Assembly (NCBI RefSeq): GCF_038622445.1
Contig: NZ_CP152019.1
Coordinates: 1,586,501 to 1,650,500, forward strand
Length of the DNA: 64,000 nucleotides
From: Sporosarcina sp. FSL K6-1522
GTDB lineage: Bacteria; Bacillota; Bacilli; Bacillales_A; Planococcaceae
Direction of reading: 5' to 3'
The stretch's first letter is position 1. The number at the start of each line of letters is the position of its first letter. The position numbers and the translations under genes are program-made. Positions 25,399-33,940 of this stretch are shown piece after piece. The notes under the pieces were generated by a model that did not search any database, was not told the DNA's origin, and worked only from the letters and a program-made list of their open reading frames with translations.

Positions 25399-26352
25399 TT
25401 ACTTTTTAATGTCGGCTAAAACCCAAGTGAGCATATTCGTGAAATGGTTAAGATGTTCTTGAACGCGCCCAGGGAATTCTCTTTCTAGGAATTCAAGATT
25501 ATCATTCTTTGTATGCCAGATGCCGCCGTGTTTCTCAGTTTGTGTATAACCATCCTGATCGCCAAGACTCCAGTTGGTTGCTTCAAAATAAGCAATCGCG
25601 ATTCCTTTTGCAGCGAACGGGGCATGGTCGCTCCAATCTCCTGTGGTTCCTTCAGGATACATAGGATTTATTCCCGGATTCGTTTCTAGAGGAATTTTCT
25701 TTTTATTGGCGATATCAAGTGCTAAGTCACGGATCCATCCATCTTCCCCGGCTCCACCGTAAACATAGATATTGTCGCCAGCTAGTAAGCTATCAAGATT
25801 GAGCATTCCGATGGTGTTATTGATTTCTTCTGTAGACATATTGTTGGCATAATACTTCGATCCCTGTAGCCCTGTCTCTTCAGCACCAAAAAAGACAAAT
25901 TTAATATCATAGGCGAGATTGCGCTTTTCCAGTGCCTTTGCCGTTTCCAGAATGACCCCGACACTTGAAGCATTGTCATCAGCGCCTTTTCCAACACTTA
26001 CCGAATCATAATGCGCGCCAACAATGATTTGTTTGTCCGTATGCTTGTTGTCTTTTACGGCGATGACATTGGCGGAATCAGTAATTTTCCCCCCTCTTGT
26101 ATAACTAAATGCCTGCTCTTCAACCTTCAGGTCCAACTTTTCCAGCTCATCGATGATGTACTCGCGCGCTTTCGTCTCATTTTCACTGCCCGCAACCCTC
26201 GGTCCGATTTCCTCCGTCAAATAATGAACATGCTGATACGCCAATTCTCCAGCAAATTTCTTTGGTGCTGCAGATACACTTCCAGTTGCAAATAAGGCTG
26301 AAAACGCAACTACCCCTGCAATGATAGACTTCTTCACCATTTGTGCCTTCAT
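25399..26352 (-). CDS. Secreted M28-family zinc aminopeptidase
   Basis: The protein has 317 residues; the ATG follows AGAGGAAGAGGG. A Sec signal peptide (IIAGVVAFSALFATGSVSA, cleavage near SAA) is followed by the catalytic domain. Zinc ligands are visible in order: IIVGAHYDSV (His, near 113), GADDNASS (Asp), FFGAEETGLQGS (Glu-Glu), LNLDSL (Asp) and GIWHTKNDN (His, near 287). It is similar in size to Bacillus YwaD-type leucyl aminopeptidases but without a PA domain. It probably releases N-terminal residues from peptides outside the cell. Confidence 0.9.
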   Translation of the reverse strand: MKAQMVKKSIIAGVVAFSALFATGSVSAAPKKFAGELAYQHVHYLTEEIGPRVAGSENETKAREYIIDELEKLDLKVEEQAFSYTRGGKITDSANVIAVKDNKHTDKQIIVGAHYDSVSVGKGADDNASSVGVILETAKALEKRNLAYDIKFVFFGAEETGLQGSKYYANNMSTEEINNTIGMLNLDSLLAGDNIYVYGGAGEDGWIRDLALDIANKKKIPLETNPGINPMYPEGTTGDWSDHAPFAAKGIAIAYFEATNWSLGDQDGYTQTEKHGGIWHTKNDNLEFLEREFPGRVQEHLNHFTNMLTWVLADIKK

Positions 26353-26512
26353 AAAAGCCCTCTTCCTCTCTTCTGTATATTTATTCCTCGGGATTTATAT
26401 TCATCCACAATTACATATTCGTTATAATCAGAGGAATCCCTTCTGATTTTTTGAAAAATGATAGAATTTAGGTCGGGATTAAAAAAATAGCAGTTCATTC
26501 TAGTATCAATCT

Positions 26513-26577
26513 ACCCAGTCACTCATTCAATCATGAGAGTTTGAACAAACATGTTTGTTTGAGTGACTGGAATCTTT
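26513..26577. repeat. Dispersed palindromic repeat, full copy
   Basis: CAGTCACTCATTCAATCATG, inner GAACAAACATGTTTGTTTGA, then GTGACTGG. It lies within the long promoter gap of the M28 peptidase gene. Confidence 0.7.
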
Positions 26578-26606
26578 GGATCATCTTCAAGCGATTATTG
26601 AGGGGC

Positions 26607-26652
26607 AAAAGCCTAATTCTCCGTTGAAAATACGGAGGATTAGGCTTTTTTG
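26607..26652 (+). terminator. AAGCCTAAT-type terminator, copy 1
   Basis: AAAAGCCTAATTCTCCGT and ACGGAGGATTAGGCTTTTTT arms. Close relatives lie at 53333-53377 and 62167-62210, so this hairpin is itself a dispersed sequence family. Confidence 0.75.
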
Positions 26653-26800
26653 TCTTTCAAAATGATTCACGTTGTAATGCCGCATTCTTGACGTTATTCG
26701 ATTACAGGCGGTGTTTATTGAAATTATTGACTAAATGGGATAGGGATGTGTGGCGGTAAGCCGTATCATCTTGATGGTTGTGGTCAGGGACAAAATAATG

Positions 26801-26823
26801 AAAAATCCCTCTATAGGAGAGGG
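26801..26823 (-). terminator. Short intrinsic terminator
   Basis: On the minus strand CCCTCTCCTATAGAGGG is followed by ATTTTT, ten bases after the stop codon of the 26833-27057 gene. Confidence 0.6.
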
Positions 26824-26832
26824 ACGGTGACA

Positions 26833-27057
26833 TTAATAGAGCGGTCGTTGGTTTTGACAAGGCGGAAATTCATGTATATCTTGAATCGTATGAAAATCGT
26901 ATTGTTTCATGGCGAATTGTGCTTGATATAAGTATTCAATGACAAGAAGCTTTCCTCCGGATGTACCACACAAAACTCCTGAAGTACCTTGACCATTTAT
27001 GAATGAAATTCCAACAGGCTGACCGATTAAATAGCCAATTTTTTGCTGCCATGGCAT
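26833..27057 (-). CDS. Small conserved Bacillales protein
   Basis: The protein has 74 residues; ATG at 27057 lies eight bases after AAGGAG, and nearer ATG/GTG codons overlap that site. The sequence MPWQQKIGYLIGQPVGISFI then GQGTSGVLCG and EYLYQAQFAMKQYDFHTIQD resembles a family of short Bacillus proteins found near sporulation genes, some linked to the spore coat. The glycine-turn beta pattern suggests a small beta-barrel like Lsm/SH3 folds. Function is not established. Confidence 0.65.
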   Translation of the reverse strand: MPWQQKIGYLIGQPVGISFINGQGTSGVLCGTSGGKLLVIEYLYQAQFAMKQYDFHTIQDIHEFPPCQNQRPLY

Positions 27058-27175
27058 CGTCATCACTCCTTCTAATCCATCATATTAACGATGGAGTTTT
27101 CAAGTGCCTGTCCGATTTTTTAAGAGCTATTAATTCGTATGAGCTAAGACATAAGGTGCAATACCCGTATAAAAC

Positions 27176-27196
27176 AAAAAGCATCACAAGGGATGC
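27176..27196 (-). terminator. Intrinsic terminator
   Basis: On the minus strand AGCATCCCTTGTGATGCT is followed by TTTTG, ten bases past the stop of the frameshifted gene at 27206. Confidence 0.65.
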
Positions 27197-27205
27197 TGGA
27201 TCTTG

Positions 27206-27444
27206 TCAACGGGTATTGTTCCTATTTGCTTGTTTTTCCATTTTTTCAAGCTCATTGGTTAAATCATCAATCTGTTTCTGCAAATTATTATTGTCTGCTT
27301 CTCCTTGGCGTTCTTCCTCTAGTGCAAGCACTGCGCAATGGTAGATATGACATCGCCGATTGTAGATACTACTTCACCGACGACAGCAAGCTCAGCTGCA
27401 CGAATTGCTGTTGATACCTGATTGAATCCTCCACTATTTGTCAT
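27206..27444 (-). pseudogene. Frameshifted small coiled-coil protein gene
   Basis: The ATG at 27444 follows GGAGGCCACC and opens NSGGFNQVSTAIRAAELAVV, then GEVVSTIGDVISTIA, stopping at a TAG (27319-27321). The neighbouring frame continues VLALEEERQGEADNNNLQKQ then IDDLTNELEKMEKQAN to a TGA at 27206. Adding a single G near 27335 (GCGCAG to GCGGCAG) gives an uninterrupted ~80-residue protein with an amphipathic N-terminal half and a coiled-coil tail. Either real inactivation or a sequencing indel. Confidence 0.65.
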
Positions 27445-27656
27445 TAATAAGGTGGCCTCCAATAAAAAAATAAAAAAGCTCTACTTTTTTGCATATCACC
27501 ATAGTCTATGAAAAAAAAGGAGCCTTTAACAATTTAATTTAGGAAGCTCAGTGAATTCTGAAAGAATTTAGCGTCTGAATTAATAGAAAAATGATTTTTT
27601 TGACCGATATAATATCAAAGAAGTCTATCGATTATGGAGAAAAGGAGGAAAAGTTC

Positions 27657-28195
27657 ATGAAGATTACATTTAAACAATCAAACTTTAGTTTTCCTAAAAT
27701 ACCATCAAAAGATATGACTAAAAAGATGCGTCTATACTTGACGAGAAATCGGCTGAAAAACAAACGGACAAGTATACACCATCCGAGAAAGAAACGAGTG
27801 TTGTGTACAAAAAGCCCTCTTATAAGGCTGATGTCCAGACGATTGAACGGCTAAAGGCGGAAAGTGATAAAGCTTACGAGCAGTTACGGAATCTGGTGAG
27901 ACAGCTTCTTCAAAAACAAGGTTTAAGCTTTGAAGATGTGGCACAAGGAGAGAAGCCGTTTGTTGTAGATGAGGAAACACTTTTGGAAGCGCAGGCAGCG
28001 GTAGAAGAGGGAGGTCCGTTTAGTCCCGAAAATGTCAGTGATCGTATCGTAGAATTTGCGAAAGCCATTTCTAGTGGGGATAAAAGTAAGTTTGAATTGT
28101 TGAAAGGCGCGATTGAAGAAGGATTTGGCGCTGCTGCAAAGGCATTGGACGGAGGAGTGACAAGTACAAATAGATTATTTCAGGTTATCGATTAG
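27657..28195 (+). pseudogene. Frameshifted ~180-residue conserved protein gene
   Basis: The ATG at 27657 follows AAAGGAGG and begins MKITFKQSNFSFPKIPSKDM. After MTKK the natural continuation (DASILDEKSAEKQTDKYTPS, then KADVQTIERLKAESDKAYEQ) lies one frame away and runs to 28193. Adding one A to the A5 run near 27722 joins them. The C-terminal part (LLEAQAAVEEGGPFSPENVS, RIVEFAKAISSGDKSKF, IEEGFGAAAKALDG) resembles a conserved Bacillales family, perhaps DUF5610; I am not certain. A terminator (28182-28230) overlaps its last codons. Confidence 0.65.
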
Positions 28196-28230
28196 GTCTT
28201 GTGAAGAGGACTTTGTCGATAACCTTTTTT
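28182..28230 (+). terminator. Intrinsic terminator overlapping the 28195 stop
   Basis: AGGTTATCGA and TCGATAACCT arms around a ~25 base loop are followed by TTTTT. Confidence 0.65.
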
Positions 28231-28338
28231 AAATCCTTGCTTTCACAGAAGGATTTTTCTTTTTCAAAAAGATATTTTAAAAAATGTATTCGATTGGTCT
28301 ATTTCCCTCTATATAAAGAATAAAGGGGTATGACCACT
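28229..28338 (+). repeat. Duplicated upstream region, copy 2
   Basis: It matches 19314-19423: terminator AAATCCTTGC...GAAGGATTTTT, then TTTAAAAAATGTATTCGATT and CTATATAAAGAATAAAGGGG ahead of the paralogous HTH gene. Confidence 0.75.
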
Positions 28339-29136
28339 ATGACAATTTACTTAAAAGACTATGCACATTTTACAAACACACAGGATATGGACGAGGCGGC
28401 GCGCCGTCATGTGCTTGCGCATTGGAACGAGATGAACGACACGGATCGCGCTGTGCTGGAAGTAATTCGTCGTTACTCCGTGAAATACGGTGCCGCTCAC
28501 TTAAAGCACGACACGATGGCGGATAAAATCAGCAAGTCCAACGTAACCGTTCGTCGTGCGATTCGTAAGTTAGAAAAGCTAGGCATTATCGAACGAATCC
28601 ACTACATTCGCCCCGTGATGAGCGGGCTTGGGGCTAACATTTATACGATTTTACCCTTCGTTGACCATTCGACTTTGACCATGCTGGCAACAGTGGACAA
28701 GCCTAGTGATAGTAAGGCTGGGGACATGGTTCCCGCTACTGAATCTTGTTCTTCTCAATCTAAAAACATGAAGACCTATACTCTTACAGATACGTATCCT
28801 GCGGAGCCGATTCCTACACCTACTACGTTATTTGGAAGAATGAAAGATCTTTTATCCACCACAATTGGTGACAGTTCTGTAGCACGTCAATTATTCGGTA
28901 TTTACCGAGCACAGTCATTACGTATGATGAAGTTTAGCATTCACGAGCACCAAGGCGAATTATTTGAACAGTTGGCCATGCAAGCACTGCATATTGTTGT
29001 GCAAGCGGCAAAGCGCAAAGAAGTTCGCAATATTGCTGGCTATTTTGATGGTGTATTGCGGAATTTGGTTGATAAGGCGTTGTTTGCGGATATTTTTATG
29101 GAATATGATGTGTCGTTTGATGGGTTATTATTTTGA
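28339..29136 (+). CDS. HTH protein, replication-initiator-like, paralogue 2
   Basis: The protein has 265 residues, same length as paralogue 1 (19424-20221) and nearly identical in the helix-turn-helix domain (VTVRRAIRKLEKLGIIERIH) and in ARQLFGIYRAQSLRMMKFSI. Differences cluster in the linker at about 111-160 and at the extreme C-terminus. The start is the second ATG, ten bases after AAAGGGG. The two copies sit 8.9 kb apart in the same orientation with matching promoters. Homologous recombination between them would delete the DUF262 cassette and the M28 gene. The region 29137-29445 after it holds no supported gene. Confidence 0.7.
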   Translation: MTIYLKDYAHFTNTQDMDEAARRHVLAHWNEMNDTDRAVLEVIRRYSVKYGAAHLKHDTMADKISKSNVTVRRAIRKLEKLGIIERIHYIRPVMSGLGANIYTILPFVDHSTLTMLATVDKPSDSKAGDMVPATESCSSQSKNMKTYTLTDTYPAEPIPTPTTLFGRMKDLLSTTIGDSSVARQLFGIYRAQSLRMMKFSIHEHQGELFEQLAMQALHIVVQAAKRKEVRNIAGYFDGVLRNLVDKALFADIFMEYDVSFDGLLF

Positions 29137-29445
29137 AACAGTCGAAATGCGAACTGTTAAGCGGTATGACAGTGAATGGTGCGTGGGTACTGTATGCTCT
29201 TTATTCGGGGTGCTAATAAAATTGTTTGAGTGCCTGTCCTTTTTTTCTGGAGTTACATTAGTAATGGGGCGATATAAGATTTTTTTAGCGCGTGGTATTA
29301 GACGGATAATTATAAAAGGAAAAATTGATCATGCAGGTGATGCTAACTTTTGCTGTTCAAAATTTCAAGAAGATTGCCAGATAGTACGAGATAGAAATTA
29401 AGATAGCAATGAGGTATATCTAATTTTTTGACTTAAAACATTAGT

Positions 29446-29474
29446 TTGACAAGTGTGGGTGTTTGAATTAAGAT
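29446..29474 (+). promoter_or_regulatory. Probable sigma-A promoter of hydantoin operon
   Basis: TTGACA at 29446-29451 and TAAGAT at 29469-29474 with 17 bases spacing, 58 bases before the regulator start. AT-rich sequence surrounds it. Autoregulation by the XRE-cupin product is plausible. Confidence 0.5.
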
Positions 29475-29531
29475 GCAATATATTAAGTATATTGAATAAT
29501 TTTAAATATATTTAAAATGGAGGATGAAAAA

Positions 29532-30077
29532 ATGGATGATATTCATGAGAAAATTCGGGAGCTACGTAAAGAACGAAATTTGACCTTAAAAGAGTTAAGC
29601 GATATGACGGGACTATCTGGCGGATTTCTTTCCTTATTGGAACGAGGATCATCTTCACTTGCAATTACTTCACTAAAAAAAATTGCCGATGCTTTTAATG
29701 TTGATATCACGTACTTTTTTGATACTCCACAAGCGAATAAAAAGTTTCATATATCAAAGAGTGAGCAAAAAAAGTTCTGGATTGATTCGACAAACAATGC
29801 CTTTATAAAATTGAGTGGGCAGTTTTCAAATCGAACTTTGGAGTCGCTCGTCGTTGTTTTAGAACCAAATCAGCAAAAGGAATATGATGATTCTCATGCT
29901 GGGGAAGAGTTTTACTACGTTATTAAAGGAATGGTTCGTTTCACGGTAGATGGAGAAGAGTTCGATGTGAAAGAAGGAGAATCTATTCATTTTCCATCAA
30001 AACTACCACATGACTATGAAAATCCTGAAGATAGTGAATCGACTTTACTTTGTGTAATGACACAACTCATTTTCTGA
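29532..30077 (+). CDS. XRE-cupin transcriptional regulator
   Basis: The protein has 181 residues; the ATG at 29532 is preceded by GGAGG and an ATG at 29517 overlaps that site. Residues 5-62 form an XRE helix-turn-helix (IRELRKERNLTLKELSDMTG, then FLSLLERGSSSLAITSLKKI). Residues about 105-175 form a cupin_2 barrel (HAGEEFYYVIKGMVRFTVDG, GESIHFPSKLPHDYENP) that probably binds a small ligand. It is first in an operon for hydantoin-type catabolism, with hyuA starting 55 bases later, and is the likely local regulator responding to substrate. Confidence 0.87.
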   Translation: MDDIHEKIRELRKERNLTLKELSDMTGLSGGFLSLLERGSSSLAITSLKKIADAFNVDITYFFDTPQANKKFHISKSEQKKFWIDSTNNAFIKLSGQFSNRTLESLVVVLEPNQQKEYDDSHAGEEFYYVIKGMVRFTVDGEEFDVKEGESIHFPSKLPHDYENPEDSESTLLCVMTQLIF

Positions 30078-30132
30078 TAGCTGTATTGATCTTCATTGAG
30101 ATTTATATTACTGAGCGAGAGAAGGGGAAGTT

Positions 30133-32184
30133 ATGCGAGTCGCAACCGATATTGGAGGTACATTTACAGATCTTGTTTATATTGATAAAAATGATGATGT
30201 GAAAGTCGCGAAGAGCCCGACAACACCACCGGATTTTGAAAAAGGTGTAATAGATGTTATTCGTAAAAGTGGTGTCGATTATACGCAGATTGAAAATTTC
30301 ATCCATGGTTCGACAGTAGTCATTAATGCGATTACAGAACGAAAAGGAGTAAAAACGGCGTTAATTACAACACAAGGTTTTCGAGATGTTCTTGAAATCG
30401 CGCGTGGTAATCGACCAGACCTTTTTAATATTCGATATGAAAAGCCTGTGCCATTTGTAGAGCGCTATTTACGAAAGGAAGTAAAAGAGCGCCTAAATTC
30501 AAAAGGTGAAGTAGTTTTACCTTTGGATTTAAGCGATTTAAAAACAGTTCTTGAAGAATTGAAAGCGGAGGGAGTAGAGGCAATAGCCATTGCATATCTA
30601 CATGCCTATATTAATCCGGATCATGAGCTGCGGACGAAGGAATACATTCTTCAAGAGTGGCCTGAAGTTTTTGTAAGCGCTTCGCATGAAGTGACGATGG
30701 AGTGGAGGGAGTATGAGCGTACGAGTAGTACGGTTTTGAATGCTTATGTGAAACCAATTGCTTCTACGTATATTGATAAGCTCGATAATGAGTTACAGAA
30801 AATGATGTCGAGCCGAAATTATATTATGCAATCAAATGGTGGAACAACCACTTTCGAACATGCAAAGGATTTGCCTATTCATATGTTGGAATCAGGTCCT
30901 GTAGCAGGCGTTTATGGGTCGGCAGTTCTAGGAAATGAAATTGGTGAATCCAATATCATTGCATTTGATATTGGCGGAACAACGGCCAAATGTTCACTAA
31001 TTGAAAAAGGTGAAATGAAAGTATCGACAGATTATTATATTGAGAAAAATAGTTATCATGCAGGTTATCCGATTAAAGTACCGGTTGTAGATATCGTTGA
31101 AATTGGAAATGGTGGCGGTTCAATTGCCTGGATAGATGAAGTAGGTTCCTTGAAAGTAGGGCCTCAATCGGCAGGAGCATTGCCGGGGCCAATTGCTTAT
31201 GGCCGGGGGGGAACTGAACCCACTACAACAGATGCCAACTTATTAACTGGAAGGCTATCGCCTGTTAACTTTGATTATCCTGTCGATCTATCCGCAATTG
31301 AAGCAGGGATTACAAATAAAATTGCCAGTAAATTTTCAATTTCAGCTGTCGATGCGGCGTTAGGTATTATTCGGATTGCAAATGCCAATATGTTAACGGC
31401 GTTAAAGCTAATTTCCATACGAAAAGGTCATGATCCACGCCAATTTTCAATGGTTGCTTTCGGCGGCGGGGGATCTATGCATGCTGCAGCATTAGCTAAA
31501 GAGCTTGGTGTAAAAAAAGTAATTATTCCTTTTGCGTCACCCGTTTTTTCCGCTTGGGGAATGTTGATGACGGATTTGCGTCAAGACTCTATTATGACGT
31601 ATAGCAAACCGTTGGATGGACTTGATTTTGATGCTACACAGGACAAGTGGCTTGAGATTGAAAATCGTTTATGGCAGCAGTTTAAAGAAGATGGTGTGGA
31701 TGAAACCATCATTTTCTCGCGCTTTGTCGATATTCGTTATTCGGGTCAAGAACATACAGTGAAAATCCCGGTACCAAACGGTCGTTGGGTGAATGAAACG
31801 CTGGAACATATTAAACAGAGTTTTCATGAACAACATGAAAAAAATTATACATTCCGTTTAGAGGATGCTAGTTGTGAGATTGTTAGTTTGCATGTAACTG
31901 CTTTTGGAAAAGTTCAAAAGCCTACAATCAATAAAAAAGAAAATACGAATGCTATTGAACAATCTTTTAAAGAAGTGCGTCCTGTCTATTTTGAGCAAGT
32001 AGGGTGGGTCGACACGCCTATCTATGACCGTGAATCCATGCCAACGGGTCATCTATTAAGTGGACCAGCAATTATTGAAGAAAAGGCAGCCGTTACACTC
32101 ATCGAACAAGGACAAACCATTCATGCTGACATATATGGAAATTTAATTATAGATACGGGGGTGCTGGTGGATGAGCAACTTTAA
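30133..32184 (+). CDS. hyuA: Hydantoinase/oxoprolinase subunit A
   Basis: The protein has 683 residues; the ATG follows GAGAAGGGGA. It has the ASKHA-type ATPase fold: RVATDIGGTFTDLVYID (residues 2-18, phosphate 1), a second phosphate loop in IAFDIGGTTAKCSLIEKG near 279, and VAFGGGGSMHAAALAKELGV near 440. Hydantoinase_N and Hydantoinase_A domains are complete. With HyuB it uses ATP to open a cyclic amide such as hydantoin, N-methylhydantoin or 5-oxoproline. The substrate cannot be told from sequence. The next gene starts inside its last codons. Confidence 0.92.
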   Translation: MRVATDIGGTFTDLVYIDKNDDVKVAKSPTTPPDFEKGVIDVIRKSGVDYTQIENFIHGSTVVINAITERKGVKTALITTQGFRDVLEIARGNRPDLFNIRYEKPVPFVERYLRKEVKERLNSKGEVVLPLDLSDLKTVLEELKAEGVEAIAIAYLHAYINPDHELRTKEYILQEWPEVFVSASHEVTMEWREYERTSSTVLNAYVKPIASTYIDKLDNELQKMMSSRNYIMQSNGGTTTFEHAKDLPIHMLESGPVAGVYGSAVLGNEIGESNIIAFDIGGTTAKCSLIEKGEMKVSTDYYIEKNSYHAGYPIKVPVVDIVEIGNGGGSIAWIDEVGSLKVGPQSAGALPGPIAYGRGGTEPTTTDANLLTGRLSPVNFDYPVDLSAIEAGITNKIASKFSISAVDAALGIIRIANANMLTALKLISIRKGHDPRQFSMVAFGGGGSMHAAALAKELGVKKVIIPFASPVFSAWGMLMTDLRQDSIMTYSKPLDGLDFDATQDKWLEIENRLWQQFKEDGVDETIIFSRFVDIRYSGQEHTVKIPVPNGRWVNETLEHIKQSFHEQHEKNYTFRLEDASCEIVSLHVTAFGKVQKPTINKKENTNAIEQSFKEVRPVYFEQVGWVDTPIYDRESMPTGHLLSGPAIIEEKAAVTLIEQGQTIHADIYGNLIIDTGVLVDEQL

Positions 32185-33940
32185 GCATATAGGGGCTTCT
32201 CAAGATCCGTTTACATTAGAAATTGTTAAGGATACATTGCTTTCAATTGGTGATGAAATGTTTCATACGTTGGCGAGAACTTCAATGAGTCCTATTATTT
32301 ATGAAGTATTAGACTTTGCTTGTGGTCTTACTGACAACAAGGGTCAGTTATTAACGCAGGGAAATGGTGTGGCTGGTTTTATCGGAACATTAAGTTATAT
32401 GGTGCGTGAAGTTGTTGCCAAGTACAATTCCAAAGATCGTATTCGACCAGGAGATATTTTTATTATTAACGATCCATATGGTGGTGGAGGAACTCACTTA
32501 TCTGATGTGGGGCTCGTCATGCCGATATTTTACAACGATGAATTACTTGGATTTTCGGCAAATAAAGCGCATTGGACAGAAGTTGGTGGAAAAGATCCAG
32601 GTTCGTTTACGAATGATTCTACTGATATTTATCAAGAAGGTTTGCAGTTCCCGTGTATTAAATTATGCGATGCTGGGAGATTGAATGAACCACTTGTAGA
32701 AATGATTAAGAGTAATGTGCGGTTTCCGGAATTATCTATCGGCGATATGTGGGCGCAGATAGCTGCATTGAAGATTGGTGACAAACGATTCGTAGAATTG
32801 TGCACAAAGTATGGAAAGGAAACGGTAACGGCTTCCATTGAATTACTGTTAAATCAAGGCGAACAGATGGCTATAAGTGCTATTCGGAATCTCCCGAATG
32901 GTGTTTATACGGCAAATAATTTCATTGATGGCGATGGTTTAGGAAATGGGCCGTTTGGCATTCAAGTTAAAGTGACAATCACGGATGATCGCTTTATTTG
33001 TGATTTTAGGGGAAGTCATCCTCAAGTTCCGGGACCAGTGAATGGCTCGTATACAACATTAGTAACGGACGTACGAACAGTATTTTTAGCAATTACGAAT
33101 CCATCGCAAGATGCAAACGACGGCGTATTTCGTCCACTTGAAGTTCTCACTGATAAAGGGTCAATCTTTTCAGCTGAGCGACCTGCACCTGTTTCTAACT
33201 ATTGGGAAAGTGGTTCTTCGGGTGGGGATTTAGTTTGCCAAGCTCTTGCATCAATTTTACCTGATCGATTATCTGCGGGACATTTTTTGTCAGTTTGCTC
33301 CGTAACGTTATCAGGACAGCAGCCTGAATCGGGTGAACCATTCCTGATTGTCGAGCCCTCTGTCGGTGGATGGGGCGCAGGACATGGGCAAGACGGTGCA
33401 CGTGGTCAGTTTTGTATCGGAGATGGCGAGACGTATAATATTCCAGTTGAAATAGCGGAATCTCGTTATGGCATTATGATAGATGAATACAAATTACGTT
33501 GTGATGGCAAAGGTGCGGGAGAATTCATAGGAGGTTCTGGTGTTGTACGTTCTTATCGAGTGTTGACAGATAATCAGACAGCAACTGTAACATATGGTCG
33601 TCATCTCTATGCTCCGTGGGGTGTTGACGGGGGTGAAGAAGGCTCGACAAATGAATTTTCGATTCATAAAAGTAATGGCGAGGTAGATGGACCTTATGGC
33701 ATGTATGCACGTTATGTGCTAAATCAGGGGGATGTTTTAGAGTTAGTAACTGGAACAGGTGGCGGCTATGGTAATCCATTTAATCGTCCAGTGAATAAAG
33801 TTAGGCAAGATGTGAAAAACGGTTACTATTCGATTCAAGATGCTGAACAAAAGTATGGCGTTATACTGGATGGCGAGATGTGTGAGGTAATCGGTGAGAC
33901 TCAGGCAAGAGTTGGCTTTTTGGAAGGTGAACGAGTGTGA
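32171..33940 (+). CDS. hyuB: Hydantoinase/oxoprolinase subunit B
   Basis: The protein has 589 residues, overlapping hyuA by 14 bases; GGGGGTG precedes the ATG. The Hydantoinase_B family is shown by DPFTLEIVKDTLLSIGDEMF at the start, NDPYGGGGTHLSDVGLVMPI near 100-120, AHWTEVGGKDPGSF, and glycine-rich segments near the C-terminus (GTGGGYGNPFNRP). Full length for the family. It forms the catalytic partner of HyuA. The overlap implies translational coupling and equal amounts of both subunits. Confidence 0.92.
   Translation: MSNFKHIGASQDPFTLEIVKDTLLSIGDEMFHTLARTSMSPIIYEVLDFACGLTDNKGQLLTQGNGVAGFIGTLSYMVREVVAKYNSKDRIRPGDIFIINDPYGGGGTHLSDVGLVMPIFYNDELLGFSANKAHWTEVGGKDPGSFTNDSTDIYQEGLQFPCIKLCDAGRLNEPLVEMIKSNVRFPELSIGDMWAQIAALKIGDKRFVELCTKYGKETVTASIELLLNQGEQMAISAIRNLPNGVYTANNFIDGDGLGNGPFGIQVKVTITDDRFICDFRGSHPQVPGPVNGSYTTLVTDVRTVFLAITNPSQDANDGVFRPLEVLTDKGSIFSAERPAPVSNYWESGSSGGDLVCQALASILPDRLSAGHFLSVCSVTLSGQQPESGEPFLIVEPSVGGWGAGHGQDGARGQFCIGDGETYNIPVEIAESRYGIMIDEYKLRCDGKGAGEFIGGSGVVRSYRVLTDNQTATVTYGRHLYAPWGVDGGEEGSTNEFSIHKSNGEVDGPYGMYARYVLNQGDVLELVTGTGGGYGNPFNRPVNKVRQDVKNGYYSIQDAEQKYGVILDGEMCEVIGETQARVGFLEGERV

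Noticed and set aside
26746..26931. 61-residue plus-strand frame opposite the 26833-27057 gene
   Set aside because: The minus-strand gene has a ribosome binding site, terminator and recognisable family sequence; this frame has none.
28964..29401. 145-residue plus-strand frame overlapping the second HTH paralogue
   Set aside because: It lies in another frame of a well-supported gene, is Cys/Ile-rich without a domain, and has no start signal.
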